A stretch of 64,000 nt of DNA, from NCBI RefSeq assembly GCF_003288815.1, contig NZ_NHYM01000010.1, positions 1 through 64,000 on the forward strand, in the 5' to 3' direction. The DNA comes from Helicobacter sp. 16-1353 (GTDB taxonomy: Bacteria; Campylobacterota; Campylobacteria; Campylobacterales; Helicobacteraceae). Each line of letters starts with the position of its first letter. The stretch's first letter is position 1. This document shows, in pieces, positions 15,059 to 25,559 of the stretch. A model generated the notes under the pieces. The model had not been told where the DNA came from, searched no databases, and worked only from the letters and a program-made list of their open reading frames with translations. A program made the translations under genes and the position numbers.

Positions 15059-17002
15059 ATGCAGAATCTAACACAAGAAAATATAAATAAATCTAGCGAA
15101 TTTATGGAATCTGGCAAATCCAGCACGGCACTAGAATCTATAGAATCCGCAGAATCTGGCAAATATGCAGAATCTGTGGAACCCGGTAAATCTATAGAAT
15201 CTATAGAATCTGCCACGCCAAACGCCCAAGAATCTAATATAGAATCTAATCAAGAATCTAATATCGATAAAATGATACGAGAGGCTAAAGAAGCCCAAGA
15301 AAAGCGACTAAAGCAAATAGATGACATCTCAAAAATGTCTCCGTTAGATATGCCGATGGCGTTAGAGCAACTCGAGCTTTACGATATGATTGAATCCCAA
15401 GCCATTATCGATGAGGTTTATAAGCACTTTGCCACCAATGAGGATATGATAGATAGTCTGCTTAAGCCTATTGGCTGTAAGGTGCTTAATGGCGTGTTTG
15501 AGGCATTTTCATGGGGTAGAGCCTTACGAAAAAGGGGGATAACACCAGAGCGACTAATCAATGAATGTGGGGGGGGGTTCAGCTATGAAAATGGAGCAAG
15601 TAATATTAACTACAACGACCCATATATGGAAAATAAGAATGAACGCTCACTAGCGACTAAAAATGAGTTTTTAAGCGAGGAATATGATAGTAGCAAATAC
15701 CACGATTCTAGCAAAATAAGCGATTATAAGGAGAATAATACAAGCCCAGATGGCACAATTATAGATGAATATACGGGCAAAAAAATCGCTAGAGAGGATA
15801 CCGACACAGACCATATTATCTCAAAAAGTGCATTTCACAAAGAAGTCGTTGGAAATACGCTTATGGGAGATGAGCTAAAGAAAAATGTGGCTTTAACGGA
15901 TAGTGATGTTAAAAAAGCTATTAATGTGGGGGCAAATTACGCCGATACTGATAAATCGCTAAATCGTGCAAAAGGGGATAAAAGCGTCGATGAATTTGTA
16001 AAACATATGAAAGAGAAAGGCACACCGCTAGATAAAAAAACTGAAGCCACTATGCGAAAAAAGGAAGGAGAAGCCAAAGAAGCTATCCAAACTGAGGCAA
16101 ATAAGGCGATTATAAAGAATCTAACTTCCTTTGATGCGACAAGTCGCCAAATGTATATGAATATCTCAAGTGCCGCTGCAACCCAAGCTGGGAATCAAGC
16201 AGTGGGAGCTATAGTGATGTTTATCACTCCGCCACTTTATTACGAGCTATCCCAAGTAATCACCGATAAAGGGGAGAAAATGACATTTGAGGAGCGATTT
16301 AATAGGCTTAAGGATTATTACATCAATAACGCCACTAAATTCACGCTTGGCACTGCGACTGATTTCTTAAAAAATGTCGTATCAATGTTCGCTGAAATCG
16401 TAATCAACGCATTTCTTGGCATTTATAAAATAATATTTAAAATCATCAAAGAGGGCATAAAGATATTGATTGACGCCTTTAAGCTTATCTTTGGCAAAGA
16501 TTCCGCGAAAATGAGCCCAGAAGAGAAAGGCGATGCGATACTAAAGCTAATCGGTGCGGCTGTAGCTGGGTTGGCTGGGATAGGGATTGAGGCACTTTTA
16601 AATTATGTGGGTATAGGAGAGCCTTTGTCAATTGTGCTGGCTACGATATTTTCTGGGATTCTTAGCGTGGTTTTAATGGTCGCATTGGATAAAATGGACT
16701 TATTTAGCCTAAAATCTCAAAAGCGAAAAGAGGCGATTGAGAAGATTTTCGACGAGCGGATAGCACAGATTAGAGAAACAAAAGAGGCTTTAGATGAAAA
16801 GGTTTTGAAAGCCCTAGTAGAGCAGAAAAAGAAATTTGATGGCTTAATGGGTGATATCGCGGAATCGCTTAAAACTGATAATATGGCTTCGCTAAACACC
16901 AAACTCTACGAAATGGCAGACTTTATGGGCGTAAAAACCGAGTGGAGCAACACGAGAGAGTGCATGGAACGCATTCAAACTGGGGGCAGAATCAAGCTAT
17001 AA
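15059..17002 (+). CDS. Large HNH-motif protein with C-terminal membrane segments, phase-variable G9
   Basis: The 647-residue product has four parts. A Ser/Glu-rich tripeptide-repeat N-terminus (about 1-65: LES, IES, AES) is followed by a helical domain (75-168). A nuclease-like motif YTGKKIARE with DTDHIISKSAFHK near residue 250 resembles the DH of HNH endonucleases. A hydrophobic C-terminal half (about 375-545) holds several likely membrane helices, and a coiled tail ends the protein. A run of nine G (15569-15577, residues 170-172, GGG) lies just before the nuclease-like part, so slippage would truncate the protein there; the present length is in frame. The membrane half suggests an effector or toxin-like protein rather than an ordinary restriction enzyme. 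Function is unproven. Confidence 0.65.
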   Translation: MQNLTQENINKSSEFMESGKSSTALESIESAESGKYAESVEPGKSIESIESATPNAQESNIESNQESNIDKMIREAKEAQEKRLKQIDDISKMSPLDMPMALEQLELYDMIESQAIIDEVYKHFATNEDMIDSLLKPIGCKVLNGVFEAFSWGRALRKRGITPERLINECGGGFSYENGASNINYNDPYMENKNERSLATKNEFLSEEYDSSKYHDSSKISDYKENNTSPDGTIIDEYTGKKIAREDTDTDHIISKSAFHKEVVGNTLMGDELKKNVALTDSDVKKAINVGANYADTDKSLNRAKGDKSVDEFVKHMKEKGTPLDKKTEATMRKKEGEAKEAIQTEANKAIIKNLTSFDATSRQMYMNISSAAATQAGNQAVGAIVMFITPPLYYELSQVITDKGEKMTFEERFNRLKDYYINNATKFTLGTATDFLKNVVSMFAEIVINAFLGIYKIIFKIIKEGIKILIDAFKLIFGKDSAKMSPEEKGDAILKLIGAAVAGLAGIGIEALLNYVGIGEPLSIVLATIFSGILSVVLMVALDKMDLFSLKSQKRKEAIEKIFDERIAQIRETKEALDEKVLKALVEQKKKFDGLMGDIAESLKTDNMASLNTKLYEMADFMGVKTEWSNTRECMERIQTGGRIKL

Positions 17003-17160
17003 AATACATTTTAAACAATCAAAATCTTAGTTTTATTTTAAGATTCTCAAGAATCTTAAAATATGCTTCCCAAATTCATCACCCTTTAATTTCTAATCTA
17101 TGAGCAAAGTAAGTAGTAATAAAGCAGTTTAAATAAAATTCATATTTTTTTAATGCTATT

Positions 17161-17166
17161 TATAAT
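17161..17166 (+). promoter_or_regulatory. -10 box of prs
   Basis: TATAAT directly followed by ATG at 17167. Because transcription would begin about 7 bases downstream of the box, the ATG at 17167 cannot be the translation start, which supports the start of prs at 17215. Confidence 0.65.
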
Positions 17167-17214
17167 ATGCTTTCAAATTCTTTATCAATAAAATATCAAA
17201 AGTGGAGTTGGCAA

Positions 17215-18144
17215 ATGAGGTCATTTAAAATTTTCACAGGAACTGCACATCCAAGTTTTACAAAGGAATTGGCAAGGTATTTAGATGTTATTATATCAAA
17301 TGCTGTTGTAAATCGCTTTAGCGATGGAGAGATAAATGTAAAAATAAGCGAAAGTGTTAGAGGTAAAGATATTTATATAGTTCAACCTACTTGTATTCCC
17401 ACGAATGATAATCTAATGGAGCTTTTAATTATGGTAGATGCTTTCAAGCGAAGTAGTGCATCTGATATTAATGCCGTTATTCCATATTTTGGTTATGCTA
17501 GACAGGATAGAAAAGCAGCGCCTAGGGTTCCCATCACTGCTAAATTAGTAGCAAATCTTATGCAAAGTGCGGGAGTGAATCGTGTTATTACGATGGATTT
17601 ACACGCAGGGCAGATTCAGGGCTTTTTTGATATTCCTGTGGATAATCTCTATGGCTCTATTGTTTTTTATGATTATATTAAATCCAAAAATCTTATAAAT
17701 CCAATCATTGCTTCGCCTGATATAGGCGGTGTTGCACGAGCTAGGCATTTTGCAGAACAGCTTAGATTGGAGCTTGTTATTGTTGATAAAAAAAGAGCAA
17801 GGGCAAATGAAAGTGAAGTTATGAATATTATTGGCGATGTAAAAGGTAAAAGCGTTATTTTGGTTGATGATATTGTTGATACTGCTGGAACAATGGTAAA
17901 AGCTGCTGAGGTTTTAAAGAAAAATGGTGCTATTAGTGTTATGGCACTTGGTTCTCACGCTGTATTTAGTGGAAATGCATTGGAGAAAATCGAAAATAGT
18001 GTGCTAGATGAAGTTGTAGTAACAAACTCCATTCCATTTAAAAATACTAGCAAAAAAGTCAAGATTCTTAGTGTAGCTCCACTATTTGCAGAGGTAATCC
18101 GCAGAATCTCCCATAATGAGAGTGTAAATTCCTTATTTTTATAA
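17215..18144 (+). CDS. prs: Ribose-phosphate pyrophosphokinase
   Basis: Prs makes PRPP from ribose 5-phosphate and ATP, feeding nucleotide, histidine and tryptophan synthesis. From the start chosen here the protein is 309 residues, normal for class I enzymes. It shows FSDGEINVKI, PYFGYARQDRK, TMDLHAGQIQGFFDIPVDNL and the PRPP loop ILVDDIVDTAGTM near residue 217. The open frame extends 48 bases further upstream to an ATG at 17167. I prefer 17215 because a GGAG site precedes it and a -10 box abuts the earlier ATG. Confidence 0.95.
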   Translation: MRSFKIFTGTAHPSFTKELARYLDVIISNAVVNRFSDGEINVKISESVRGKDIYIVQPTCIPTNDNLMELLIMVDAFKRSSASDINAVIPYFGYARQDRKAAPRVPITAKLVANLMQSAGVNRVITMDLHAGQIQGFFDIPVDNLYGSIVFYDYIKSKNLINPIIASPDIGGVARARHFAEQLRLELVIVDKKRARANESEVMNIIGDVKGKSVILVDDIVDTAGTMVKAAEVLKKNGAISVMALGSHAVFSGNALEKIENSVLDEVVVTNSIPFKNTSKKVKILSVAPLFAEVIRRISHNESVNSLFL

Positions 18145-18243
18145 TAATTTAGCTTTATGGCTAAAAAGGTCTTTATTTGTTTTTTTAATTTTTTTTGTTA
18201 CTATTTCAACTTTTAATCTTAATAAAGAATGGTGGTGATATAG

Positions 18244-18456
18244 ATGCCCGGAATTAAAATAAGAGAGAATGAGAGTTTTGATGAAGCTTATAGAAGGTTT
18301 AAGAAACAAGCTGATAGAAATCTTGTAGTTACCGAAAGTAGAGCTAGGAGATTTTTTGAATCGCAAACTGAAAAGCGTAAAAAGCAAAAGATTAATGCCA
18401 AAAAGAAAATGTTAAAACGACTATATGTTTTAAGGCGATACGAATCTAGATTATAA
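18244..18456 (+). CDS. rpsU: 30S ribosomal protein S21
   Basis: A 70-residue, strongly basic protein of normal S21 length, starting [20 protein letters not shown] and continuing with [18 protein letters not shown]21 acts at the 16S 3' end during initiation. It opens the block rpsU-fabG-acpP-fabF-accA, whose order is the same as in H. pylori. Confidence 0.96.
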   Translation: MPGIKIRENESFDEAYRRFKKQADRNLVVTESRARRFFESQTEKRKKQKINAKKKMLKRLYVLRRYESRL

Positions 18457-18472
18457 AATTTAAGGTATTTTT

Positions 18473-19216
18473 ATGAAATTTAGCGGTAAAAATGTTTTAG
18501 TTACAGGTGCAAGTAAAGGTATTGGAGCAGATATAGCTAGAATCTTGGGAAGCTATAACCTAAAAGTATGGATTAATTATAGAAATAATCAAGATTCAGC
18601 ACTTCGTGTAAAAGAATATATAGAAAATAATGGCGGAAGTGCTAGTATTATAGCTTTTGATGTAACGAAAGAAAATGAGATTATTGATGCTTTCAAAGCT
18701 ATTGTAGATTGTGATGGGGGATTAGATTACCTCGTTAATAATGCTGGAATCACAAATGATAAATTAGCCCTTAGAATGAAGAGTGAAGATTTTATGAATG
18801 TAATACAAAGTAATCTACTTTCTACTTTTATTGGCTGTAGAGAGGCATTAAAAATTATGTCTAAAAATAAATTTGGCAGTATTGTTAATATATCATCAAT
18901 AGTTGGAGAAAGAGGAAATACCGGACAAACGAATTATGCCGCTTCAAAAGGTGGAATAATCGCTATGAGTAAATCTTTTGCCTATGAAGGTGCACCAAGA
19001 AATATTAGATTTAATGTTATTACTCCGGGTTTTGTAGATACAGAAATGACATCTAGTTTGAAAGATGAAATAAAAGATATGTATATTAAAAATATACCAT
19101 TGGGTCGTTTGGCAAGTGGTGTCGAGATTGCTAATGCGGTAGCATTTTTGCTTAGCGATAGTGCTAGTTACATTACAGGTGAGGTGTTAAGGGTTAATGG
19201 CGGATTGTATATGTAA
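18473..19216 (+). CDS. fabG: 3-oxoacyl-[acyl-carrier-protein] reductase
   Basis: FabG reduces beta-ketoacyl-ACP with NADPH in type II fatty-acid elongation. The 247-residue short-chain dehydrogenase has the nucleotide motif TGASKGIGADIA near residue 12, NNAGIT, the catalytic SSIVGERGNTGQTNYAASKGG (Ser, Tyr, Lys) and the C-terminal YITGEVLRVNGGLYM. It starts 16 bp after rpsU and sits upstream of acpP and fabF in the fatty-acid cluster. Confidence 0.96.
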   Translation: MKFSGKNVLVTGASKGIGADIARILGSYNLKVWINYRNNQDSALRVKEYIENNGGSASIIAFDVTKENEIIDAFKAIVDCDGGLDYLVNNAGITNDKLALRMKSEDFMNVIQSNLLSTFIGCREALKIMSKNKFGSIVNISSIVGERGNTGQTNYAASKGGIIAMSKSFAYEGAPRNIRFNVITPGFVDTEMTSSLKDEIKDMYIKNIPLGRLASGVEIANAVAFLLSDSASYITGEVLRVNGGLYM

Positions 19217-19277
19217 TTTATATTATTTTTGCTACAATTGTTTTTTTATTTATATTACAAGTTTATAAGGAGTTATT

Positions 19278-19511
19278 ATGGCAGTATTTGATGAGGTAAA
19301 ATCAGTTATTGTTGAGCAGTTGAGTGTGAATGAGAGTGAAATAAAGTTAGAATCAAGATTTGTTGATGATTTAGGTGCAGATTCTCTTGATGTTGTTGAA
19401 TTGGTTATGGCGTTAGAAGAAAAGTTTGAGATTGAGATTCCAGATGAGGAAGCTGAAAAAATAGCAACAGTAAAAGATGTTGTAGATTATATAGAAAAAA
19501 ATAAAAAATAA
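19278..19511 (+). CDS. acpP: Acyl carrier protein
   Basis: A 77-residue acidic protein with the phosphopantetheine site [16 protein letters not shown], the modified Ser being residue 36. It carries growing acyl chains for FabG and FabF. A well placed AAGGAG precedes the ATG. Confidence 0.98.
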   Translation: MAVFDEVKSVIVEQLSVNESEIKLESRFVDDLGADSLDVVELVMALEEKFEIEIPDEEAEKIATVKDVVDYIEKNKK

Positions 19512-19566
19512 ATTTTTTAAATATCTATCTTAAATATATACTTTTAGGAATACTTTAGGAGACAAA

Positions 19567-20793
19567 ATGCAAAGGGTTGTTGTTACTGGTATAGGAATGA
19601 TAAATTCCTTAGGATTAACTAAAGAAAGTTCTTTTAAGGCTATTGTTGATGGTAAATGCGGTATTAAGAATATTACTTCTTTTGATACCGAAAATATGCC
19701 TATCAAGATAGCTGGAGAAATCATCGATTTTAATCCTGCTAGTGTTATGGATGCTAGGGAAGTGAAAAAAGCAGACAGGTTTATACAATTAGCCCTGCAG
19801 TCTTCAAAAGAGGCTATGGAAGATTCTGGTTTGATTAACAATAAAGAGCTTGATTTTAATAGATTTGGTATTAGTTCAGGTTCTGGTATTGGCGGATTGG
19901 GTAATATAGAGAAAAATTCCATAGCTTGTTTTGAAAAAGGTCCAAGAAGGATTAATCCTTTTTTTATTCCCTCATCATTAGTAAATATGTTAAGTGGTTT
20001 TGTTTCAATAGAATATAATTTAAAAGGTCCAAATTTATCAAGTGTAACTGCTTGTGCCGCTGGAGCTCACGCTATTATTGAGGCATATAAAACTATAGTT
20101 TTAGGTGGTGCGGATATAATGCTTGCAATTGGTGCAGAATCTGCAATTTGTCCTGTTGGTATTGGTGGGTTTGCCGCAATGAAAGCATTAAGCAGTAGAA
20201 ATGACGACCCACAAACCGCAAGCAGACCATTTGACAATAGTAGAGATGGGTTTGTTATGGGAGAAGGCTCTGCTACGCTTGTATTAGAATCTTATGATAA
20301 CGCAAAAGCAAGAGGTGCTAATATTTATGCAGAGATTGTTGGCTATGGGGAAAGTGGAGATGCATATCATATAACTACACCATCACCAAATGGAGAAGGT
20401 GCGTTTCGTGCTATGAAATTAGCAGTATCAATGGCAAATAGCAAGATAGATTATATTAATGCTCACGGAACAAGCACGAAATATAATGATTTATATGAAA
20501 CCATTGCAATTAAAAATGTTTTTGGTGGCAAAGATAATGTTCCGCCCGTTAGTTCAACTAAAGGGCAGATTGGGCATTGCTTAGGAGCGGCAGGTGCTAT
20601 AGAAGCAGCCATCTCCATCTTATCAATGAAATATTCTATCTTACCTCCTACTATTAATCAATTCACAAGAGACCCTGAATGCGATTTGGACTATATTCCA
20701 AATACAGCAAGAGATGCAAAAATTAATTGCGTTATGAGTAATTCATTTGGTTTTGGTGGCACAAATGGCGTTTTAATTTTTAAGAAAATATAA
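19567..20793 (+). CDS. fabF: 3-oxoacyl-ACP synthase II
   Basis: FabF condenses malonyl-ACP with acyl-ACP and controls chain elongation. The 408-residue thiolase-fold protein carries the active-site Cys in [10 protein letters not shown] (residue 163) and the two catalytic His in [11 protein letters not shown] and [11 protein letters not shown]. It ends in [14 protein letters not shown]. Its stop overlaps the accA start by one base (TAATG), a sign of translational coupling. Confidence 0.97.
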   Translation: MQRVVVTGIGMINSLGLTKESSFKAIVDGKCGIKNITSFDTENMPIKIAGEIIDFNPASVMDAREVKKADRFIQLALQSSKEAMEDSGLINNKELDFNRFGISSGSGIGGLGNIEKNSIACFEKGPRRINPFFIPSSLVNMLSGFVSIEYNLKGPNLSSVTACAAGAHAIIEAYKTIVLGGADIMLAIGAESAICPVGIGGFAAMKALSSRNDDPQTASRPFDNSRDGFVMGEGSATLVLESYDNAKARGANIYAEIVGYGESGDAYHITTPSPNGEGAFRAMKLAVSMANSKIDYINAHGTSTKYNDLYETIAIKNVFGGKDNVPPVSSTKGQIGHCLGAAGAIEAAISILSMKYSILPPTINQFTRDPECDLDYIPNTARDAKINCVMSNSFGFGGTNGVLIFKKI

Positions 20794-21734
20794 TGCTAAC
20801 CTATCTAGATTTTGAAAAAAAATTAAAAAATATTCAAGATGATATTGAATCCGCAGTGATTCGAGGGGATATTCACGCACAAAATATTCTCTCAAAAGAA
20901 TTAGAAGATGAGGTTAAGGTATTATATTCCAACCTCACAGATTATCAAAAATTACAATTAGCTCGTCATCCCGATAGACCATATTCAATGGATTATATAG
21001 AGATTTTTTTGACAGATTCCTATGAAATACACGGAGATAGGCATTTTAAAGATGATTTAGCAATAGTTTGTTTTATTGGTAAAATTCAAGGTCAAACAAC
21101 TATGGTAATCGCTGAGGAAAAGGGTAGGGGAACAAAAAATAAGATTATAAGAAATTTTGGTATGCCGAATCCTGAGGGTTATCGTAAAGCACTTAGAGTA
21201 GCCAAAATCGCAGAAAAATTTAATATCCCCATTCTAATGCTTGTAGATACTGCTGGAGCGTATCCGGGCATTGGTGCAGAACAACGAGGACAAAGTGAAG
21301 CAATAGCAAGGAATCTATTAGAATTTAGCTCATTAAAAGTGCCAACTGTAGCAGTTGTAATAGGTGAAGGCGGAAGTGGCGGGGCATTAGCTATTAGCGT
21401 TGCTGATAGACTTGCTATGATGGAGTATTCTATATTTAGCGTTATTTCTCCCGAAGGTTGCTCGGCGATATTGTGGAACGACCCCCTAAAGGTTGAAAAT
21501 GCGACAAAATCGCTTAAAGTCATACCAGAGTATTTATATCAAGCAAAATTAATCGATGCAATAATAAAAGAGCCTATCGTCGGTGCTCATCGCGATAAAG
21601 TAGGTGCTGCAGATGCTATTGCTGAGTATTTTTTAACATCGCTAAAAGAAATTAGAAGCGATAAAAATTTTCTTGCTAATAGATATAATAAAATAATGTC
21701 TTATGGGGTTTTCTCTGAATCTCCAATAGTATAA
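20793..21734 (+). CDS. accA: Acetyl-CoA carboxylase carboxyltransferase subunit alpha
   Basis: AccA and AccD transfer carboxyl from biotin to acetyl-CoA, the first committed step of fatty-acid synthesis. The 313-residue protein shows the family segments [67 protein letters not shown] and [10 protein letters not shown]. Length is normal. It overlaps fabF by one base and is followed 8 bp later by yejA. Confidence 0.97.
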   Translation: MLTYLDFEKKLKNIQDDIESAVIRGDIHAQNILSKELEDEVKVLYSNLTDYQKLQLARHPDRPYSMDYIEIFLTDSYEIHGDRHFKDDLAIVCFIGKIQGQTTMVIAEEKGRGTKNKIIRNFGMPNPEGYRKALRVAKIAEKFNIPILMLVDTAGAYPGIGAEQRGQSEAIARNLLEFSSLKVPTVAVVIGEGGSGGALAISVADRLAMMEYSIFSVISPEGCSAILWNDPLKVENATKSLKVIPEYLYQAKLIDAIIKEPIVGAHRDKVGAADAIAEYFLTSLKEIRSDKNFLANRYNKIMSYGVFSESPIV

Positions 21735-21742
21735 GTTATAGT

Positions 21743-23515
21743 ATGATTGTAAGAATTGTATTGTTACTTTTTATTTTTAATCCTTTCCTTATTGCTAAAA
21801 ATTATATTTCTATCGATGGTAGTATTAAATACGAGAATCTAACTCATTTTGATTATGTCAATCCAAATGCTCCTAAGGGTGGGATTTTAAGGGCGTATGC
21901 ACTTGGCACTTTTGATTCATTTAATCAATTTGTAGTGAAAGGCACAAAAGCCGAAGGTTTGGAATTAATCTATGACACACTAACAATCCAAAGCAAAGAT
22001 GAGCCATTTAGTGAATATGGTCTTGTAGCTTGTAAGATTGAGACTTGTAATAATTGTGTGATTTTTACTATTAACCCAAAGGCAAGATTCAATGATGGTG
22101 AGCCGATTAAACCAAGTGATGTAAAATTTAGTTTTGATATTCTAATGAAATATGGCAATCCTCTAATAAAACAATATTATATTGATGTAGAAGATGTTCA
22201 AATACTAAATGATAGACAAATTAAGTTTATTTTTAGTAATAGCGATAATCGTGAATTGCCCCTGATTTTAGGACAATTAAGCATACTTCCAGAGCATTTT
22301 TATAAAGATAAAGAGTTTGAATCTAATCCCCTTTTGATACCACTAGGTAGCGGACCTTATAGAATTAAAGATTTTGAGGTTGGTAGAAAAATCACATATG
22401 AACGAATTAAGGATTATTGGGCTATAAATCACCCAACAAGAATAGGTCAATTTAACTTTGATGAAGTTTCCTATGAATATTACAAAGATGATAATGTCGC
22501 CCTAGAAGCCTTTAAAAGTAAGGCGTATGATTATAGATTAGAATCTAGTGCTAAGGTTTGGGCGGTTGGATATGATGGAAAGGGAAAGAAAAGTGGAGAA
22601 TTAAAACAAGTAGCTTTTAAAAACTCACTTCCTAGCGGTATGCAGGGATTTTTTATGAATACCAAACGCGATATATTTAGTGATATTCGCGTTCGTGAAG
22701 CATTATTTTATGCATTTGATTTTAGCTGGAGTAATAAGAATCTTTTTTTTAATCAATATAAGCGAACAAAAAGTTTTTTTGATAATTCTATTTTTGCCTC
22801 AAGTGGTTTGCCAAGCGGATTGGAATTAGATATTTTAAAAAAACTAAATGTAGATAGTAAGATTCTAGATTCTGTATTTTATATACCTGAATTCAATAAT
22901 ACGCAAGAAAAAAGAATAGCGTTATTAAAAGCTCAAGATTTACTAAAACAAGCTGGTTGGAAATCATTTAATAATAAACTATATAAGGATAACAAACCTT
23001 TTAAATTTGAGATTCTATTAGTTTCAAAAGCAATGGAACGCGTGGCTTTGCCATTTACTGAGAATCTTAAGATTCTAGGGATTGATGCTAGTATTCGCTT
23101 GATTGATGTTGGAAGCTATATTAATAGACTTAATCATTTTGATTATGATATGATTGTAGCTGTTATCCCACAATCGCTGTTTCCGGGCAATGAACAGAGA
23201 TATTTTTGGAGTTCTCAAAGTGCAAATACAAATGGTAGTAGAAATTATGCAAGAATAGAATCTAAAGATATAGATTTTTTAGTTGATAATATCATTAATG
23301 CTAAAGATAAAATGACACAAATCGCTTATACTAGAGCTTTAGATAGAATCCTACTTTGGGGATATTATGTAATTCCACATTTTTATTCCAATAGTTTTCG
23401 CGTAGCTTTTTGGGATAAATTTGAATATCCAGCTATATCCCCATTATATGATTTTGATATTTTTACTTGGTGGGTAAAGGAAAAAGAAAATAAGGAAATA
23501 GAACATCACCAATGA
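21743..23515 (+). CDS. yejA: Oligopeptide-type ABC transporter substrate-binding protein (YejA-like)
   Basis: The 590-residue protein begins with a signal peptide (residues 1-18) and has the SBP family 5 layout: [47 protein letters not shown] and [14 protein letters not shown]. The NPNAPKGG and TFDSFN wording is typical of YejA of the microcin C/peptide importers. It would deliver peptides in the periplasm to YejBEF. It lies 8 bp after accA and overlaps yejB by 4 bases, so it may share the fatty-acid transcript. Confidence 0.88.
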   Translation: MIVRIVLLLFIFNPFLIAKNYISIDGSIKYENLTHFDYVNPNAPKGGILRAYALGTFDSFNQFVVKGTKAEGLELIYDTLTIQSKDEPFSEYGLVACKIETCNNCVIFTINPKARFNDGEPIKPSDVKFSFDILMKYGNPLIKQYYIDVEDVQILNDRQIKFIFSNSDNRELPLILGQLSILPEHFYKDKEFESNPLLIPLGSGPYRIKDFEVGRKITYERIKDYWAINHPTRIGQFNFDEVSYEYYKDDNVALEAFKSKAYDYRLESSAKVWAVGYDGKGKKSGELKQVAFKNSLPSGMQGFFMNTKRDIFSDIRVREALFYAFDFSWSNKNLFFNQYKRTKSFFDNSIFASSGLPSGLELDILKKLNVDSKILDSVFYIPEFNNTQEKRIALLKAQDLLKQAGWKSFNNKLYKDNKPFKFEILLVSKAMERVALPFTENLKILGIDASIRLIDVGSYINRLNHFDYDMIVAVIPQSLFPGNEQRYFWSSQSANTNGSRNYARIESKDIDFLVDNIINAKDKMTQIAYTRALDRILLWGYYVIPHFYSNSFRVAFWDKFEYPAISPLYDFDIFTWWVKEKENKEIEHHQ

Positions 23516-24552
23516 GAGAATATATTCTTAAGCGTATATTGCTTCTTATTCCTACTATTTTTGGAATAATGTGTATAAATTTCGCGATAATCCAACTCTC
23601 TCCGGGCGGTCCTGTGGAGTTAATGATTGCTAAATATAGCACATTATCCACACAAGAATCGTTCCAAAATAATGACCAATATCGTGGCAAACAAGGCTTA
23701 AGTGAAGATTTAATAAAAGAGATTGAGCAATTATATGGATTTGATAAGCCTATTTTGGAGAGATTTTTTATAATGATAAAAAATTATATTTCCTTTGATT
23801 TTGGCGAAAGTTTTTATAGAAAAAGCAAGGTTATTGATATTATTAAAGAAAAACTACCTGTTTCCATTTCACTTGGAATCTTTAGCACTTTATTGATATA
23901 TCTTATTTCTATTCCGCTTGGCATTAGAAAAGCGGTAAAAAATGGCTCAAAATTCGATATGCTCTCAAGTGCTTTTATTATCCTTGCGTATTCTATACCA
24001 GCATTTTTATTAGCTATTTTATTTATTATTTTGTTTTGTGGTGGGAATTATCTTGATATTTTTCCATTAAAAGGTATAGTAAGTGATGATTTCCATTCTC
24101 TAACATTAGGGGGAAAAATATTAGATTATCTTTGGCATATTACATTGCCTGTTTTTTGTATAACAATTGGCGGATTTGCCACATTGACTTTATTGGTTAA
24201 AAATTCATTCTTAGATGAAATTAATAAGCAATATGTATTAATCGCCAAAACAAAAGGTTTAAGTGAAAATGGGATTCTATATGGACATATTTTTAGAAAC
24301 GCAATGTTAATCGTCATAGCGTCATTTCCTAGTGCTTTTTTGGCTATGTTTTTTACAGGCTCTCTTATGATTGAGATTATATTTAGTCTTGATGGATTAG
24401 GTCTTTTAGGGTATGAATCTATTGTCAATAGAGATTACCCAATCGTTTTTGCATCACTTTATATTTTTACACTTTTAGGGCTTATTATGGGTATTATTAG
24501 TGATTTAACATATGCTTTGATAGACCCAAGAATAGATTTTGAGAAGAGATAA
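23512..24552 (+). CDS. yejB: ABC transporter permease YejB
   Basis: A 346-residue inner-membrane permease. The N-terminal [20 protein letters not shown] is characteristic of YejB/DppB proteins. At least five further hydrophobic segments and the EAA-type loop near 24240-24300 ([22 protein letters not shown]) are visible. It pairs with YejE to form the channel. The start overlaps the yejA stop (ATGA), and the yejE start follows after 2 bp. Confidence 0.92.
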   Translation: MREYILKRILLLIPTIFGIMCINFAIIQLSPGGPVELMIAKYSTLSTQESFQNNDQYRGKQGLSEDLIKEIEQLYGFDKPILERFFIMIKNYISFDFGESFYRKSKVIDIIKEKLPVSISLGIFSTLLIYLISIPLGIRKAVKNGSKFDMLSSAFIILAYSIPAFLLAILFIILFCGGNYLDIFPLKGIVSDDFHSLTLGGKILDYLWHITLPVFCITIGGFATLTLLVKNSFLDEINKQYVLIAKTKGLSENGILYGHIFRNAMLIVIASFPSAFLAMFFTGSLMIEIIFSLDGLGLLGYESIVNRDYPIVFASLYIFTLLGLIMGIISDLTYALIDPRIDFEKR

Positions 24553-24554
24553 TC

Positions 24555-25559
24555 GTGCGTAATTTTTGGTATAGATTTAAAAGTAAAAAATTATCTTATT
24601 TTTCGTTGATTCTTTTCATCATCATTTTTATTATAAGTATGTTTGCAGAATTTATCGCAAATGATAAACCGCTTTTTGTTTATAAGGATTCTAAGGCTTA
24701 TTTTCCTATTTTTCATAATTATGCCGAAGTGGAATTTGGCGGGGAATTTGAAAATTATACAGATTATAAAGACCCGTATTTTAAGGAGCTTACAAAGGAT
24801 TCTATCGTTATTTGGGCTCTAATTCCATATAGTTATAATACTATTATTTATGATTTGCCATCTCCACCACCAACTCCACCTAGTGCTAAAAATTATTTAG
24901 GCACAGATGATAAGGGCAGGGATTTACTTGCACGATTGATTTATGGTGTTAGAATCTCGCTTATATTTGGTATTGTTTTAAGTGTGTTAAGTAGTGTTAT
25001 AGGTGTTTGTATAGGGGCTATACAAGGATATTATGGCGGTAAAATTGATATATTTTCTCAGCGATTTGTTGAGATTTGGACTTCTGTGCCAATCTTATTT
25101 TTATTAATTATTATATCAAGCTTTATTACCCCGACTTTTTGGAGAATCTTGGGTTTTGTTTTATTGTTTTCGTGGATGAGTTTGGTTGGGCTTGTTAGAG
25201 CTGAGTTTCTAAGAACTAGAAATTTTGATTATATAAAAGCATCAAAAGCACTCGGGGTGTCTAATTTTGGTATTATTTTTAAACATATCTTACCAAATGC
25301 CTTAATATCGATTACTACATATTTTCCATTTATTGTGGCAGGTTCTATTGCAACCCTAACCTCACTTGATTTTTTAGGTTTTGGAATGCCACCATCTTAT
25401 GCCTCACTTGGGGAGATATTAAATCAAGGTAAAGATAATATCAATTCCCCTCATATCGGTATTGTGGGATTTGTGGCAGTTAGCTTGATTCTATCGTTGC
25501 TTGTTTTTATTGGCGAAGGCGTTCGAGATAGCCTTGATAGCAGAAAATATAATGGATAG
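24555..25559 (+). CDS. yejE: ABC transporter permease YejE
   Basis: A 334-residue permease beginning at a GTG codon (MRNFWYRFKSKKLSYFSL). It has one N-terminal helix, a long periplasmic loop ending in NYLGTDDKGRDLLARLIYG (typical of DppC/YejE), then five helices with the EAA loop KASKALGVSNFGIIFKHILPNA. It partners YejB. The last 8 bases overlap the start chosen for yejF. Confidence 0.92.
   Translation: MRNFWYRFKSKKLSYFSLILFIIIFIISMFAEFIANDKPLFVYKDSKAYFPIFHNYAEVEFGGEFENYTDYKDPYFKELTKDSIVIWALIPYSYNTIIYDLPSPPPTPPSAKNYLGTDDKGRDLLARLIYGVRISLIFGIVLSVLSSVIGVCIGAIQGYYGGKIDIFSQRFVEIWTSVPILFLLIIISSFITPTFWRILGFVLLFSWMSLVGLVRAEFLRTRNFDYIKASKALGVSNFGIIFKHILPNALISITTYFPFIVAGSIATLTSLDFLGFGMPPSYASLGEILNQGKDNINSPHIGIVGFVAVSLILSLLVFIGEGVRDSLDSRKYNG

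Noticed and set aside
12008-17002. Prophage or integrative element for the accessory operon
   Set aside because: No integrase, phage structural genes, direct repeats or tRNA-disrupting junction were found at its borders, although tRNAs lie just upstream.
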